A DNA stretch of 30,722 bases from assembly GCA_937902455.1 (NCBI GenBank), contig CALELI010000074.1, forward strand, positions 1 to 30,722. Direction: 5' to 3'. The notes beneath the pieces were generated by a model. It did no database searches. It saw only the letters and a program-made list of their open reading frames with translations, and was not told the origin of the DNA. Every line of letters begins with the position of its first letter. The first letter of the stretch is position 1. Origin of the DNA: an uncultured Prevotellaceae bacterium (GTDB taxonomy: Bacteria > Bacteroidota > Bacteroidia > Bacteroidales > Bacteroidaceae). Shown piece after piece: positions 16,185 to 24,006 of the stretch. Position numbers and translations under genes: made by a program.

Positions 16185-16286
16185 TTATACACTTTTCCTT
16201 GGCTTTTCAGGAAAGAGATTATACACTTTTCCTAGATTTTGTGGGAGGGTTATCGTACACCTTTCCTAGATTTTATGGTGCAAAAA
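16185..16286. repeat. Three direct repeats of 34 bp upstream of the DUF4143 ATPase gene
   Basis: Units begin at 16185, 16219 and 16253, exactly 34 bp apart. The first two share TTATACACTTTTCCT; the second and third share TTTCCTAGATTTT. In the ATPase sense strand the shared core is AGGAAAAGTGTATAA. The array ends 17 bp from the ATPase start, so it lies in its leader or over its promoter. Three units with no spacer structure is not a CRISPR. Confidence 0.7.
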
Positions 16287-16307
16287 GTACAAATATAATT
16301 TCATATA

Positions 16308-16500
16308 ACTTAACTTTCGGGAGTTTGCATGTATTTGATTTTAACATTAATCAAACATTAATCTGAACATTAATCAGACATTAATATTTTTATTAAAGAC
16401 CGATTACTATTCGTTGTACAATCGAATACTATGAGTATTATATGTCTGATTAATGTCTTCATTAATGTCTGATTAATGTTTAAAAACATCCGAAACTTTA
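16308..16500. mobile_element. 193-bp palindromic element, copy 1 (MITE-like)
   Basis: Differs from copy 2 (26245-26437) at one position (G at 16321, A at 26258). The ends form an imperfect terminal inverted repeat: ACTTAACTTTCGG at the left and, inverted from 16502, ACTAAAGTTTCGG. Inside are four ACATTAAT octamers on the left and three ATTAATGT on the right around a central hairpin at TTGTACAA. TCATATA occurs just outside each end (16301-16307 and 16502-16508), a possible target duplication. No coding sequence is present. A MITE or other non-autonomous element is the best reading; a conserved structured element is the alternative. Confidence 0.65.
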
Positions 16501-16565
16501 GTCATATAAAAAAAGAAAATATGTATTTTTTTTGTTTTTCTTAACTTATCTTATCAAATTTTTTG

Positions 16566-16573
16566 TAATTTTG
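16566..16573 (+). promoter_or_regulatory. -7 element for the porin gene
   Basis: TAATTTTG followed by CACC, matching TAnnTTTG, 22 bp before the ATG. No TTG lies at exactly 19 bp upstream; the nearest TTTG (16531-16534) is too far, so the promoter is only half supported. Confidence 0.5.
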
Positions 16574-16595
16574 CACCGTCTAAAATTTATAGATT

Positions 16596-17645
16596 ATGGG
16601 AAAAGATTTGTTTTTTAGTTTATTGTGCGTACTTTTTGTTCTGACTGCGCAGTCGGTTTCCGCACAGGAGAAGATTCACGTAGATGCTGGTGACATGAGA
16701 TTCACTCTCGAAGGTTATGGCCAGGCAAACTACAATGTTACTGATGCAGATGGTGAGAAGACGGATGGATTCGAGTTGTCTCGTTTCATGTTGATGACAA
16801 CTGCCGACCTGACACCGAAACTCAAGATGTACCTTATGCTTGACGTTGCATCAAAGACTTCTGACAAGGTACTTCATGAGTATTGGGGACAGTACAAGGT
16901 ATGTGATGAACTGAGTATCAAGTTCGGTCAGTACAAGACGGACTTCTCTATGGAAAATCCTATGTCTCCTACTGCAGTTGGTAACATATATTTCCATGAT
17001 GGTGTGGCATATATGGCTGGAATGGCAGGTGATCCTGTTTACGGAAATTATGCAGGTCGTGACATGGGACTCACCCTTTCTGGTAGCGCCTTACCTGCTG
17101 CTGATGGTCATAAGTACCTGTCTTATTCCGCAGGACTCTTCAATGGTAGCGGTATGAACAAATCCGACAACAACACTCAGAAGGACTTGGTTCTCAAGCT
17201 TGGTTTCAACCCTGTGAATAACTTCACGCTTGCTGCATCAGCTTATCTCGGTACTGGTTTCGCTATTGCAAATGACCCTTACGGCCAGTTCCTGTCAGGA
17301 CAGAACTACAAGCGTCAGAGGGTATCTCTGGGATTTGAGGCAAAGACTGCTCCTCTCTATCTCCGCAGTGAATATATACGTGGCTGGAACGAAGGAACTC
17401 CTTCACAGACTGCCTATGGTGAGGCATGGCTTCATGTATTGCCAAAGCAACGAGTTGACGTGATTCTTGACTATGAATACTTTGACAGGAACATCCATCT
17501 CTTCGATGCCACAAGGAATTATATGGCAGGACTTCAGTGGTGGTTCCACAAGCAGTGTCGTATTTCCTCACTTTTCCAGTACAAGGACCCTGCAACAGGT
17601 GGCCACACAAGCCGCTGGGTCACTCAGCTCCAGCTGAGGTTTTAA
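16596..17645 (+). CDS. Phosphate-selective porin O/P-type outer membrane protein
   Basis: A 349-residue protein with a signal peptide (LFFSLLCVLFVLTAQSVSAQ, cleavage after SAQ or SA). The mature part alternates polar and hydrophobic residues as in a beta barrel and ends in QLQLRF with the C-terminal phenylalanine of outer-membrane insertion signals. Early segments 'GYGQANYNVTD', 'FELSRFMLM' and 'KFGQYKTDFSMENP' resemble the OprO/OprP group, which forms anion-selective channels. The substrate in Bacteroidetes members is not established. It stands alone on the plus strand, converges on mtaB with 3 bp between stop codons, and is probably expressed from its own promoter at 16566-16573. Confidence 0.82.
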   Translation: MGKDLFFSLLCVLFVLTAQSVSAQEKIHVDAGDMRFTLEGYGQANYNVTDADGEKTDGFELSRFMLMTTADLTPKLKMYLMLDVASKTSDKVLHEYWGQYKVCDELSIKFGQYKTDFSMENPMSPTAVGNIYFHDGVAYMAGMAGDPVYGNYAGRDMGLTLSGSALPAADGHKYLSYSAGLFNGSGMNKSDNNTQKDLVLKLGFNPVNNFTLAASAYLGTGFAIANDPYGQFLSGQNYKRQRVSLGFEAKTAPLYLRSEYIRGWNEGTPSQTAYGEAWLHVLPKQRVDVILDYEYFDRNIHLFDATRNYMAGLQWWFHKQCRISSLFQYKDPATGGHTSRWVTQLQLRF

Positions 17646-17668
17646 TTGTTAACTGTTAACTTTTAAAG
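17641..17668. repeat. Short heptad array between porin and mtaB stop codons
   Basis: TTTAATT, GTTAACT, GTTAACT and TTTAAAG in 7-bp register cover both convergent stop codons (17643-17645 and 17649-17651). GTTAAC is a perfect palindrome, so the array is also partly self-complementary. Confidence 0.55.
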
Positions 17669-18959
17669 CATCTCCTTTCTCGTTGAATCCGGTCATCCTC
17701 ACCTTCACTATCTGATTGTCAAGGTGGGGATGATTTTCCATCTCTATACGGATATAGTTATCTGTGAATCCGTTCATTGGCTTGGCCTTGCTGCTTGTGT
17801 GCTCCATGAGGGCAAGCCGTTCCGTTCCGATGAACCGTGCATAGAAATCATGTAGCTTCTGTTCTGAGAGGGCGATGAGTCGTTGGCTCCTCTCGTGCTT
17901 CACTTGTGGACTTACCTTGTAAGGTATCTCGAGGGCTTTGGTATTAGGACGTTCAGAGTAGCTGAAGACGTGCAGCTGACTGATGTCAAGTCCTTCGATG
18001 AACTTATATGCCTGCTCGAAATATTCGTCGGTCTCGCCTCTCATTCCCACAATAGTATCCACTCCGATAAAGCAGTCGGGCATCACCTTCTTTATTTTCT
18101 CTATCTTCTGACGGAAGAAGTCGGTGGTGTAACGTCTGTGCATCAGTTTCAGCACTTCGTCTGAACCACATTGAAGTGGAATATGGAAATGTGGCATGAA
18201 TGCCCTGCTGCTGGCGCAGAAATCGATGATGTCGTCAGTCAGCAGGTTGGGCTCGATACTTGAAATCCTGTATCGTTCTATTCCTTCCACTTTGTCTAAG
18301 GCCTTTATGAGGTCGAAGAAGTTCTCGCCTGTCGACCGTCCGAAATCACCTGTATTCACTCCAGTGATGACAATTTCCTTTCCTCCCTCGTCGGCTACGC
18401 GTTGTGCCTGTTCCACTATGGAAGCTATCGATCCGTTACGGCTTCGTCCTCTGGCAAGTGGGACAGTACAATAGGTGCAGAAATAATTGCATCCATCCTG
18501 TACTTTCAGGAAATATCTTGTCCTGTCTCCTCGTGAACATGCGGGGAAGAATCCGGCAGCTTTTGGTGTGGAATCACCCTCTCTGTCATCCGTGCCTTCC
18601 AGTTTCTCACAGATTTTCTCTATGAGTTCACTCTTCCTCTCGGCACCTACGACGAGGTCCACTCCCTCGATGTCCCCGATGACCTGTGGCTTCAGCTGGG
18701 CATAGCATCCCGTCACGGCGATGAATGCACCGGGATGGGCTTTCACTACCTTGTGAATCATTTGCCTGTCCTTGCTGTCTGCCACTTCCGTCACGGTACA
18801 GGTGTTGATGATGCAGATGTCGGCGGGTTCGCCCTTTGCCGCAGTCTCCACCCCCAGTTCCTTCAGCAGAAGTCCGAGGGTTGAGGTCTCCGCAAAGTTC
18901 AGCTTGCACCCCAGCGTGTAGTAAGCAGCCTTCTTTCCCTTCAGTATATTACTCTTCAC
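17649..18959 (-). CDS. mtaB: tRNA threonylcarbamoyladenosine methylthiotransferase MtaB
   Basis: A 436-residue radical-SAM enzyme that adds a methylthio group to t6A at position 37 of tRNAs decoding ANN codons. The N-terminal UPF0004 domain carries its cysteines in LGCKLNFAE, INTCTVTE and VTGCYAQL. The radical-SAM cluster motif is VQDGCNYFCTYCTVP (CxxxCxxC), and a TRAM-like C-terminus includes 'DNYIRIEME' and 'VKVRMTGF'. The start is taken as GTG at 18957-18959, 5 bp after the rhaD stop. The frame stays open further upstream to 19157, but that part lies inside rhaD and has the Arg-rich composition of a shadow reading. Its place as last gene of the rhamnose operon is unusual for a tRNA-modification gene. 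Confidence 0.9.
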   Translation of the reverse strand: MKSNILKGKKAAYYTLGCKLNFAETSTLGLLLKELGVETAAKGEPADICIINTCTVTEVADSKDRQMIHKVVKAHPGAFIAVTGCYAQLKPQVIGDIEGVDLVVGAERKSELIEKICEKLEGTDDREGDSTPKAAGFFPACSRGDRTRYFLKVQDGCNYFCTYCTVPLARGRSRNGSIASIVEQAQRVADEGGKEIVITGVNTGDFGRSTGENFFDLIKALDKVEGIERYRISSIEPNLLTDDIIDFCASSRAFMPHFHIPLQCGSDEVLKLMHRRYTTDFFRQKIEKIKKVMPDCFIGVDTIVGMRGETDEYFEQAYKFIEGLDISQLHVFSYSERPNTKALEIPYKVSPQVKHERSQRLIALSEQKLHDFYARFIGTERLALMEHTSSKAKPMNGFTDNYIRIEMENHPHLDNQIVKVRMTGFNEKGDALKVNS

Positions 18960-18964
18960 GTTTC

Positions 18965-19789
18965 TCAGCAAGGTCTTTCCTTTGGAAGATGGAATACGTC
19001 CTGTACTTCTTTCATTGCCTCGTCGGTCATGCCCTCTGGTTCGAATCCCATGCTCTTCGCACACATATAGATATTTGCGGCCTTGTTGAGCACGTCTACC
19101 TGATCGAAGGCATCCATGATGTCGAGTCCTACGGCACAGACTCCGTGTTTCTCCCACATCACGACGTCGAATTTCTTTATCTGCTCCAGTGTGGCATCAG
19201 CGAGTCTTACGCTTCCTGGCAGTTCGTAAGGCACTATTCCCAGTCCGAGCGGAGCAAAGGCCAGCGTTTCTGGAATCATGCTCCAGAGAGTTCTCGTCAT
19301 CACTCCTGGTTCAAGGAACTTCCTGTTGTGGCTCATGGCCACGAGTTCGATAGGGTGGGTGTGGAGCGTGGCCTTGTATTTGCTCCCTGTCTCTATCAGG
19401 TAATTCTGCATTGCCAGGTGCGACGGCAGTTCGCTGGTTGGCAGGACTGGCTCGTCTGCAATGATTTCATAACTCTTGCAGTCGTCACATATCCTGATGA
19501 TGGCACCGTTTTTCATCGGCCATCTTGCAAGGTCTCTCATTCTCTTGCCAGTACCTTTGGCATAGAAATAAGTGCCTTTCAGATGTGGAAGTACCTTGCC
19601 TATTTCCTTTACTGGTGCAATGGCTTTCATGCCGCGTATCTCGTCGTCCACGAACTCGGTGATGTTCACCGTGATGTTTCCGCCGTTCCTCTCTGCCCAG
19701 CCTTTCTCCCAGAGGTAGCCAGTAACCTCAGCCACCTCGTCTATCACAGCCTTCAACTCAGGCCTGCTTTCTAATATCATAATATTCAC
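18965..19789 (-). CDS. rhaD: Rhamnulose-1-phosphate aldolase
   Basis: A 274-residue class II aldolase, the same length as E. coli RhaD, cleaving L-rhamnulose-1-phosphate to dihydroxyacetone phosphate and L-lactaldehyde. Visible features are the phosphate-binding ERNGGNIT segment near 33-40, the zinc-binding THTHP motif with two histidines, a later MWEKHGVCAVG with the third zinc histidine, and the 'FLEPGVMTRTLWSMIPE' region. Met4 is an alternative start. It follows the transporter gene after a 92-bp gap filled partly by heptad repeats and is followed after 5 bp by mtaB. Confidence 0.93.
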   Translation of the reverse strand: MNIMILESRPELKAVIDEVAEVTGYLWEKGWAERNGGNITVNITEFVDDEIRGMKAIAPVKEIGKVLPHLKGTYFYAKGTGKRMRDLARWPMKNGAIIRICDDCKSYEIIADEPVLPTSELPSHLAMQNYLIETGSKYKATLHTHPIELVAMSHNRKFLEPGVMTRTLWSMIPETLAFAPLGLGIVPYELPGSVRLADATLEQIKKFDVVMWEKHGVCAVGLDIMDAFDQVDVLNKAANIYMCAKSMGFEPEGMTDEAMKEVQDVFHLPKERPC

Positions 19790-19829
19790 TCTTTAATTTT
19801 CGTAGCTGTCCTTCTTTAACCAGATAATT

Positions 19830-19875
19830 GTTAACTTATAACTCATTGTTAACTGTTAACTGATAACTGATAACT
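19830..19875. repeat. Heptad array between the MFS transporter and rhaD genes
   Basis: GTTAACT, TATAACT, a 4-bp slip (CATT), then GTTAACT, GTTAACT, GATAACT and GATAACT. The final four units are in perfect 7-bp register (19848-19875) and end 6 bp before the transporter stop codon (19882-19884). Confidence 0.65.
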
Positions 19876-19881
19876 ACACCA

Positions 19882-21228
19882 TCAACTCTCCTCCCCATAT
19901 CTTTCTTTTGTTATCTGCTCAAGCGACTTGCCGCGTGTGTCAGGACAACCGATAACTCCGATTATCAACGACAGGAGCAAGAGCGCAATCATACAGTAGG
20001 CAGCGATGGTGAATCCTTCGCCGTTCTCACCGTATATATATGTGAACACCAGTCCCCATACAGCCGACAGACCTCTTACGATGAAGAACATCAGACCCTG
20101 TGCACCTGCGCGGAACTTTGCAGGGAAGAGTTCAGAACCCCATAGTGCATAGAATATCTGTACTGATGCACCTCCGTTCACACCCCAGAGGATGACGAAT
20201 GCCCAAAGAGTTGTCTGGTCGTTCACTCCGATGGTGACTACGAGCAACCATGTACACAGGGCTGCCAGCAGACCGAAGATGTAGACGAGCTTGTGGTTTA
20301 TCTTGTCGATGAAGTGTGCAAGTCCGAAGGTGATGACCACTACTGTAGCCCACTGTATGCAGTTCATCCAGTTCGACTGTTCGTTGCTCACACCTCCTGC
20401 TGTCTCGCAGATATGAGGCGAGAAGAATCCCATGACGGATGCCACGAGGTTCCATGTGAGATATATAGTTGCGAGGAATGCTACTGTCTTCACTGCCACC
20501 TTGTTGGAGAACAGCACCTTGAAGGAATGGATGAGTCCGTTGTCTTCGCCCTTTGCCTTCTCGTTCTCTTTGCTTGTCTTCCACTCAGCACTCTCCTCGA
20601 GGCCTCTCTGGAGGTTCCATGCTATGAATGCAACCACGAAGAGGGAGAAGAACACAATCCTCGAACTGAACACGTTCACTGCCTGTTCGCTCAGATTCTC
20701 ACCGCCGATGGCGTGACCGAGACTGGTGACCCAGTCAAAGAGGTAGCCTCCAGGGGCGAAGAGCATTCCGAGAAGGAGGATGATCATCGGTCCGAATCCC
20801 CACGACATCTGTGAGATACAGATATTCCTGCCTCGGTTGTTGATTTCAGAACTCTCTGAGATGTATGTCCACGATGCAGGAACACCGATTCCTACGGATA
20901 TACCTGTGATGAGGAATCCCGTCAGCAACATAGGGAAGTTGACTGAGAGCATCACCAGCACCACTCCGAGCATGTAAACGAGCAGGTTGTAGGTATAGAT
21001 GAATTTCCTTCCGAACTTGTCGGCGAGGAATCCGCCTATGATGGCACCGATGGCAGCACCCAGACAGTTTGCACTGATGAAGTTCAGCCATCCGAGATGT
21101 ATCTCCGTCAGGTCGAGATATTCTTTCCATAATGTGAGTCCACTTGCTCCGGCCACGATGGCGCCGGCATCAAGATAATTGGTGAGAGACACGGCTATGG
21201 TGCTCTTCAGACTTCCGTTATTTGCCAT
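19882..21228 (-). CDS. MFS sugar transporter, probably L-rhamnose:H+ symporter
   Basis: A 448-residue, highly hydrophobic protein with about 12 predicted membrane segments. The major-facilitator signature between helices 2 and 3 is GGFLADKFGRK. The 'VPASWTYISESSEINNRGRNI' region after helix 4 is typical of the sugar-porter family. A cytoplasmic loop rich in Lys/Glu (TSKENEKAKGEDN) separates the two halves. It starts 12 bp after the rhaA stop, inside the rhamnose operon, so L-rhamnose is the inferred substrate. It is not related to the RhaT transporter of E. coli; Bacteroides rhamnose operons also use an MFS permease. Confidence 0.87.
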   Translation of the reverse strand: MANNGSLKSTIAVSLTNYLDAGAIVAGASGLTLWKEYLDLTEIHLGWLNFISANCLGAAIGAIIGGFLADKFGRKFIYTYNLLVYMLGVVLVMLSVNFPMLLTGFLITGISVGIGVPASWTYISESSEINNRGRNICISQMSWGFGPMIILLLGMLFAPGGYLFDWVTSLGHAIGGENLSEQAVNVFSSRIVFFSLFVVAFIAWNLQRGLEESAEWKTSKENEKAKGEDNGLIHSFKVLFSNKVAVKTVAFLATIYLTWNLVASVMGFFSPHICETAGGVSNEQSNWMNCIQWATVVVITFGLAHFIDKINHKLVYIFGLLAALCTWLLVVTIGVNDQTTLWAFVILWGVNGGASVQIFYALWGSELFPAKFRAGAQGLMFFIVRGLSAVWGLVFTYIYGENGEGFTIAAYCMIALLLLSLIIGVIGCPDTRGKSLEQITKERYGEES

Positions 21229-21240
21229 AGTATTCTTTGT

Positions 21241-22491
21241 TTAGCGCAGATTTGTCACTTTCTCGTAATTCTCTATCTCCTTGATGAACTCGTTGCCTAC
21301 AGGTACGTTGTTTCTCAGGCAGAATTCGTCGTAGACGGCATTCCAAGGCATTGCCTTTCCTTCTTCCAGTTTTGCGAGAACCTGGAACGTCTTGCCTTCC
21401 ACCTCGTCCTTGCTGATTTCGGCAGATGGCTCGAGCAGAGCCTTGAGCATACATTTCTGTGCTGCACGCGAACCGATGACATAGGCGCCGATTCTGTTGA
21501 TGCTGCCGTCGAAATAGTCAAGTCCGTAGTGTACTCTGTCGAGTGCTCCGGCTCTTACTATCTCTGAGAAGAGTTCCTGTGTTGGGTCGTCCATGATGGT
21601 TACATGGTCGGAATCCCATCTTACTGGACGGCTTACGTGCAGCATCAGTTCAGGTACGAACTGCAGTACCGCACTCACCTTGTCGGCAGGGCTCTCGGTA
21701 GGGTGGTAGTGACCTGTGTCGATAGTGAGAATCTTGTTGTTCTTTGCAGCGTATGCTGTGTAGAAGTCATGGCTTCCTACGGTGAAACTCTCGAGTCCGA
21801 TTCCGAATACCTTTCCTTCTATGCAGTCCTTCATCATCGGCATGTCCTGCTCGAAGATTTCGTCGAGACTTTCCTTGAGGAGCTTTCTGTAGAGGTAGTG
21901 GTTGACGCTTACGTCCTTGCAGCCGTCGTGGACCCAGATGTTCATGATACAAGGATCACCCTGAGCCTCGCCCATCTTGTTGGCTATCTCACGGCAGCGC
22001 TTTGTATGTTCTATCCAGAAGTCCCTGATGCCCTTGTCGGGATTGGCAAGACTGAGGTTTCCGCTCTTTGGGTGAGAGAAACTGGTGGAGTTGAAGTCCA
22101 GCTTTGTATCATTCTCTTTTCCCCAGTCAATCCAGCTCTGGAAATATTCAGGAGTCACTTCGTCCCTGTCGACTACCTTGCCCTTGAAGTCTCCGTAGAT
22201 TTCGTGGAGGTTGAGTCGGTGAGTACCTGGAATAAGGCTCTTTGCCTTCAGGATGTCACTTCTCAGTTCGTCGATGTTGCGGGCCTTGCCCGGATAGTTT
22301 CCTGTACTCTGGATACCGCCACTCAGGGCGCCGGCCTGTACCTCGAATCCTGCCACGTCGTCAGCCTGCCAGCAATGCATGCTGAGGTGGAAATTCTGCA
22401 ACTGACTGATTACTTTCTCTGTGTCGATGCCTATCTCGGCATAGCGCTCCTTGGCTACCTCATAGGCCTTTCTGATAAGTTCTTCTTTCAT
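21241..22491 (-). CDS. rhaA: L-rhamnose isomerase
   Basis: A 416-residue cytoplasmic enzyme (E. coli RhaA has 419) converting L-rhamnose to L-rhamnulose with divalent metal. Recognisable segments are 'NFHLSMHCWQADDVAGFE' near the N-terminus, 'TGNYPGKARN', the 'IPGTHRLNLHEIYGDF' region, 'NIWVHDGCKD', and the metal-site region 'TIDTGHYHPTE' at about 255-268. It lies between the kinase and transporter genes, 40 bp after the rhaB stop, in an operon for rhamnose breakdown. Confidence 0.95.
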   Translation of the reverse strand: MKEELIRKAYEVAKERYAEIGIDTEKVISQLQNFHLSMHCWQADDVAGFEVQAGALSGGIQSTGNYPGKARNIDELRSDILKAKSLIPGTHRLNLHEIYGDFKGKVVDRDEVTPEYFQSWIDWGKENDTKLDFNSTSFSHPKSGNLSLANPDKGIRDFWIEHTKRCREIANKMGEAQGDPCIMNIWVHDGCKDVSVNHYLYRKLLKESLDEIFEQDMPMMKDCIEGKVFGIGLESFTVGSHDFYTAYAAKNNKILTIDTGHYHPTESPADKVSAVLQFVPELMLHVSRPVRWDSDHVTIMDDPTQELFSEIVRAGALDRVHYGLDYFDGSINRIGAYVIGSRAAQKCMLKALLEPSAEISKDEVEGKTFQVLAKLEEGKAMPWNAVYDEFCLRNNVPVGNEFIKEIENYEKVTNLR

Positions 22492-22514
22492 AATAATAGA
22501 TATTTTGTTCTGTT

Positions 22515-22549
22515 CTCTAATCTCTCAACTCTCAACTCTCAACCAACTC
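22515..22549. repeat. Heptad array at the rhaB 3' end
   Basis: CTCTAAT, CTCTCAA, CTCTCAA, CTCTCAA and CCAACTC in perfect 7-bp register. The stop codon of rhaB (22532-22534) lies within it, and the last residues ELVES are encoded by it. Confidence 0.65.
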
Positions 22550-23929
22550 CCCTACCATCTTTCTCATTTCCCACACGTCCTTCACCAGTCCTGCTGCCTT
22601 TGCCTGCATCATGATGTTTCCGATTGCCGTACATTCTGCAGGACCAGCTATCACCTTCACTCCGAGAGCCTCTTCGGTCATCTTGTTGAGGAATTTGTTC
22701 GCACTTCCTCCGCCAATGATATGGAGGGTGTCAATCTCGAACGGTGCCAGTTCCTTCAGCCATTCGAATACTTCTTTATATCTTGCCACCAGCGAATCGA
22801 AGATGCACCGGCATACTTCTGCATATCCCTGAGGTACGTATTGTCCTGTTTCCCTGCAATAGTCCTGTATGGTCTCTACCATCTTCTCAGGATTGGCGAA
22901 CCGAGGGTCGTCGGGATTGATGAGGCTTCGTCCTGCCGGCTGCTTCATAGCTTCTGCCTGCAGTTCTGCGTGGACGGTAGGGGCATCGGTCCATTCCTTA
23001 CGGCAACGCTCGTAGATCCACATCCCACAGATGTTCTTCAGGAATCTCGTCGTGCCTTCTATTCCACCCTCGTTGGTGAAGTTCTTGTCGTAGCTCTCCT
23101 TGCTGATGATGGCGTCCTTCACTTCAATTCCCATCAGGCTCCATGTCCCGCTGCTCAGGTAGGCGAAATGTTCGTCTTTGGCTGGTACGGCTGCCACAGC
23201 CGATCCTGTGTCGTGACCTGCAACAGCCACTACATTCACTGCTCCAAGTCCTGTAAGCCTCTGGGCCTGCTGAGTCAGTACACCCACTTTCTCGCCTGGC
23301 TGAACGTAACGTCCGAACTGGCTTTCCTTCAGTCCCAGGATGTCGAGGAGGTCCTTGTCTATCTTCTTCGTCCGAGGATCGAGCATCTGACTGGTAGAGA
23401 GGATGGTGTATTCGCATACTGCCTCTCCTGTGAGCATGTAGGTCAGTGCATCGGGAACGAAGAGTATCTTGTCGGCATTAGCCAGGGCACTGTCGCCTAT
23501 CTTCTTCTGGGCATAGAGCTGGAAGAGGGAGTTGAAGTTCATGAACTGGATTCCTGTCTTCTCGTACACCTTCTCCTTTGGCATCTCCTTGAAGAACTCG
23601 TCCATGATTCCGTCGGTGTAAGGGTCGCGGTAGCAGTAAGGATTCCTCAAGGGCAGTCCGTCCTTGCCGAAGCAGACGAAATCCACTCCCCAGGTGTCGA
23701 TGCCGATGCTCTCTATTTCCAGTCCTTCGTCGCCACAGACTTTCAGACCTTTTATTATCTCGTTGTAGAGGTGGAAGATGTCCCAGAAGCAATGTCCTCC
23801 CACCTCGATGATGGGATTTGCGAACCTTGTCAGTTCTCTCTGCTCCAGTTTGCCATCCTTTATGCTTCCCAGGATCGTCCTTCCGCTGGTAGCACCCAGG
23901 TCCACTGCAAAGAAGTTCTTTTGACTCAT
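22532..23929 (-). CDS. rhaB: Rhamnulokinase
   Basis: A 465-residue FGGY-family kinase that phosphorylates L-rhamnulose at O-1. The N-terminal phosphate-binding strand is AVDLGATSGRT and the 'IGIDTWGVDFVCFG' segment carries the catalytic aspartate of the fold. The later GHDTGSAVAAVPA motif near 245 is the ATPase-type phosphate 2 region, and 'IIGGGSANKFLNKM' near 400 is the adenosine-binding part. It is the first gene of the leftward operon rhaB-rhaA-MFS-rhaD-mtaB. Its final codons lie in a heptad array. Confidence 0.94.
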   Translation of the reverse strand: MSQKNFFAVDLGATSGRTILGSIKDGKLEQRELTRFANPIIEVGGHCFWDIFHLYNEIIKGLKVCGDEGLEIESIGIDTWGVDFVCFGKDGLPLRNPYCYRDPYTDGIMDEFFKEMPKEKVYEKTGIQFMNFNSLFQLYAQKKIGDSALANADKILFVPDALTYMLTGEAVCEYTILSTSQMLDPRTKKIDKDLLDILGLKESQFGRYVQPGEKVGVLTQQAQRLTGLGAVNVVAVAGHDTGSAVAAVPAKDEHFAYLSSGTWSLMGIEVKDAIISKESYDKNFTNEGGIEGTTRFLKNICGMWIYERCRKEWTDAPTVHAELQAEAMKQPAGRSLINPDDPRFANPEKMVETIQDYCRETGQYVPQGYAEVCRCIFDSLVARYKEVFEWLKELAPFEIDTLHIIGGGSANKFLNKMTEEALGVKVIAGPAECTAIGNIMMQAKAAGLVKDVWEMRKMVGELVES

Positions 23930-23957
23930 AATTGCAATAGGTTTTTGATTTGTCTTG

Positions 23958-23965
23958 CAAATATA
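23958..23965 (-). promoter_or_regulatory. -7 element for the rhamnose operon
   Basis: TATATTTG on the minus strand, 28 bp before the rhaB ATG, matches TAnnTTTG. An identical TATATTTG lies exactly 20 bp further upstream (23985-23978), so either could be used. The -33 position of the proximal site reads TCGT, a weak match, which is compatible with dependence on an activator; no regulator gene is adjacent. Confidence 0.55.
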
Positions 23966-24006
23966 CTAAAAAGAAATCAAATATACGAAACTTTACGGAA
24001 ATTTAA

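Larger units (their letters stand above)
16169..16595. other. Divergent 427-bp intergenic region
   Basis: Holds, in order, the triple 34-bp repeat (16185-16286), a short AT-rich stretch, copy 1 of the 193-bp palindromic element (16308-16500), a T-rich stretch and the porin -7 element (16566-16573). No credible coding sequence is present. Confidence 0.8.

Noticed and set aside
16185..16286. 34-bp repeats as a CRISPR or attachment site
   Set aside because: The repeats are adjacent and partly degenerate with no unique spacers, no cas genes and no integrase.
16308..16500. Palindromic element as a riboswitch or rho-independent terminator
   Set aside because: Two almost identical copies in front of unrelated genes, a nearly GC-free palindrome and the lack of a GC stem followed by a T-run speak against both.
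18960..19157. N-terminal extension of mtaB into rhaD
   Set aside because: The added residues are Arg-rich and unlike any MtaB N-terminus; the family begins just before the AYYTLGCKLN segment, which the GTG at 18959 provides.
18836..19774. Plus-strand open frame of about 312 codons opposite rhaD and the start of mtaB
   Set aside because: Spans two genes on the other strand, lacks a promoter and has shadow-like composition.
21604..22614. Plus-strand open frame of about 336 codons opposite rhaA
   Set aside because: Antisense shadow of rhaA with no recognisable domain; the same codon-bias effect explains its length.
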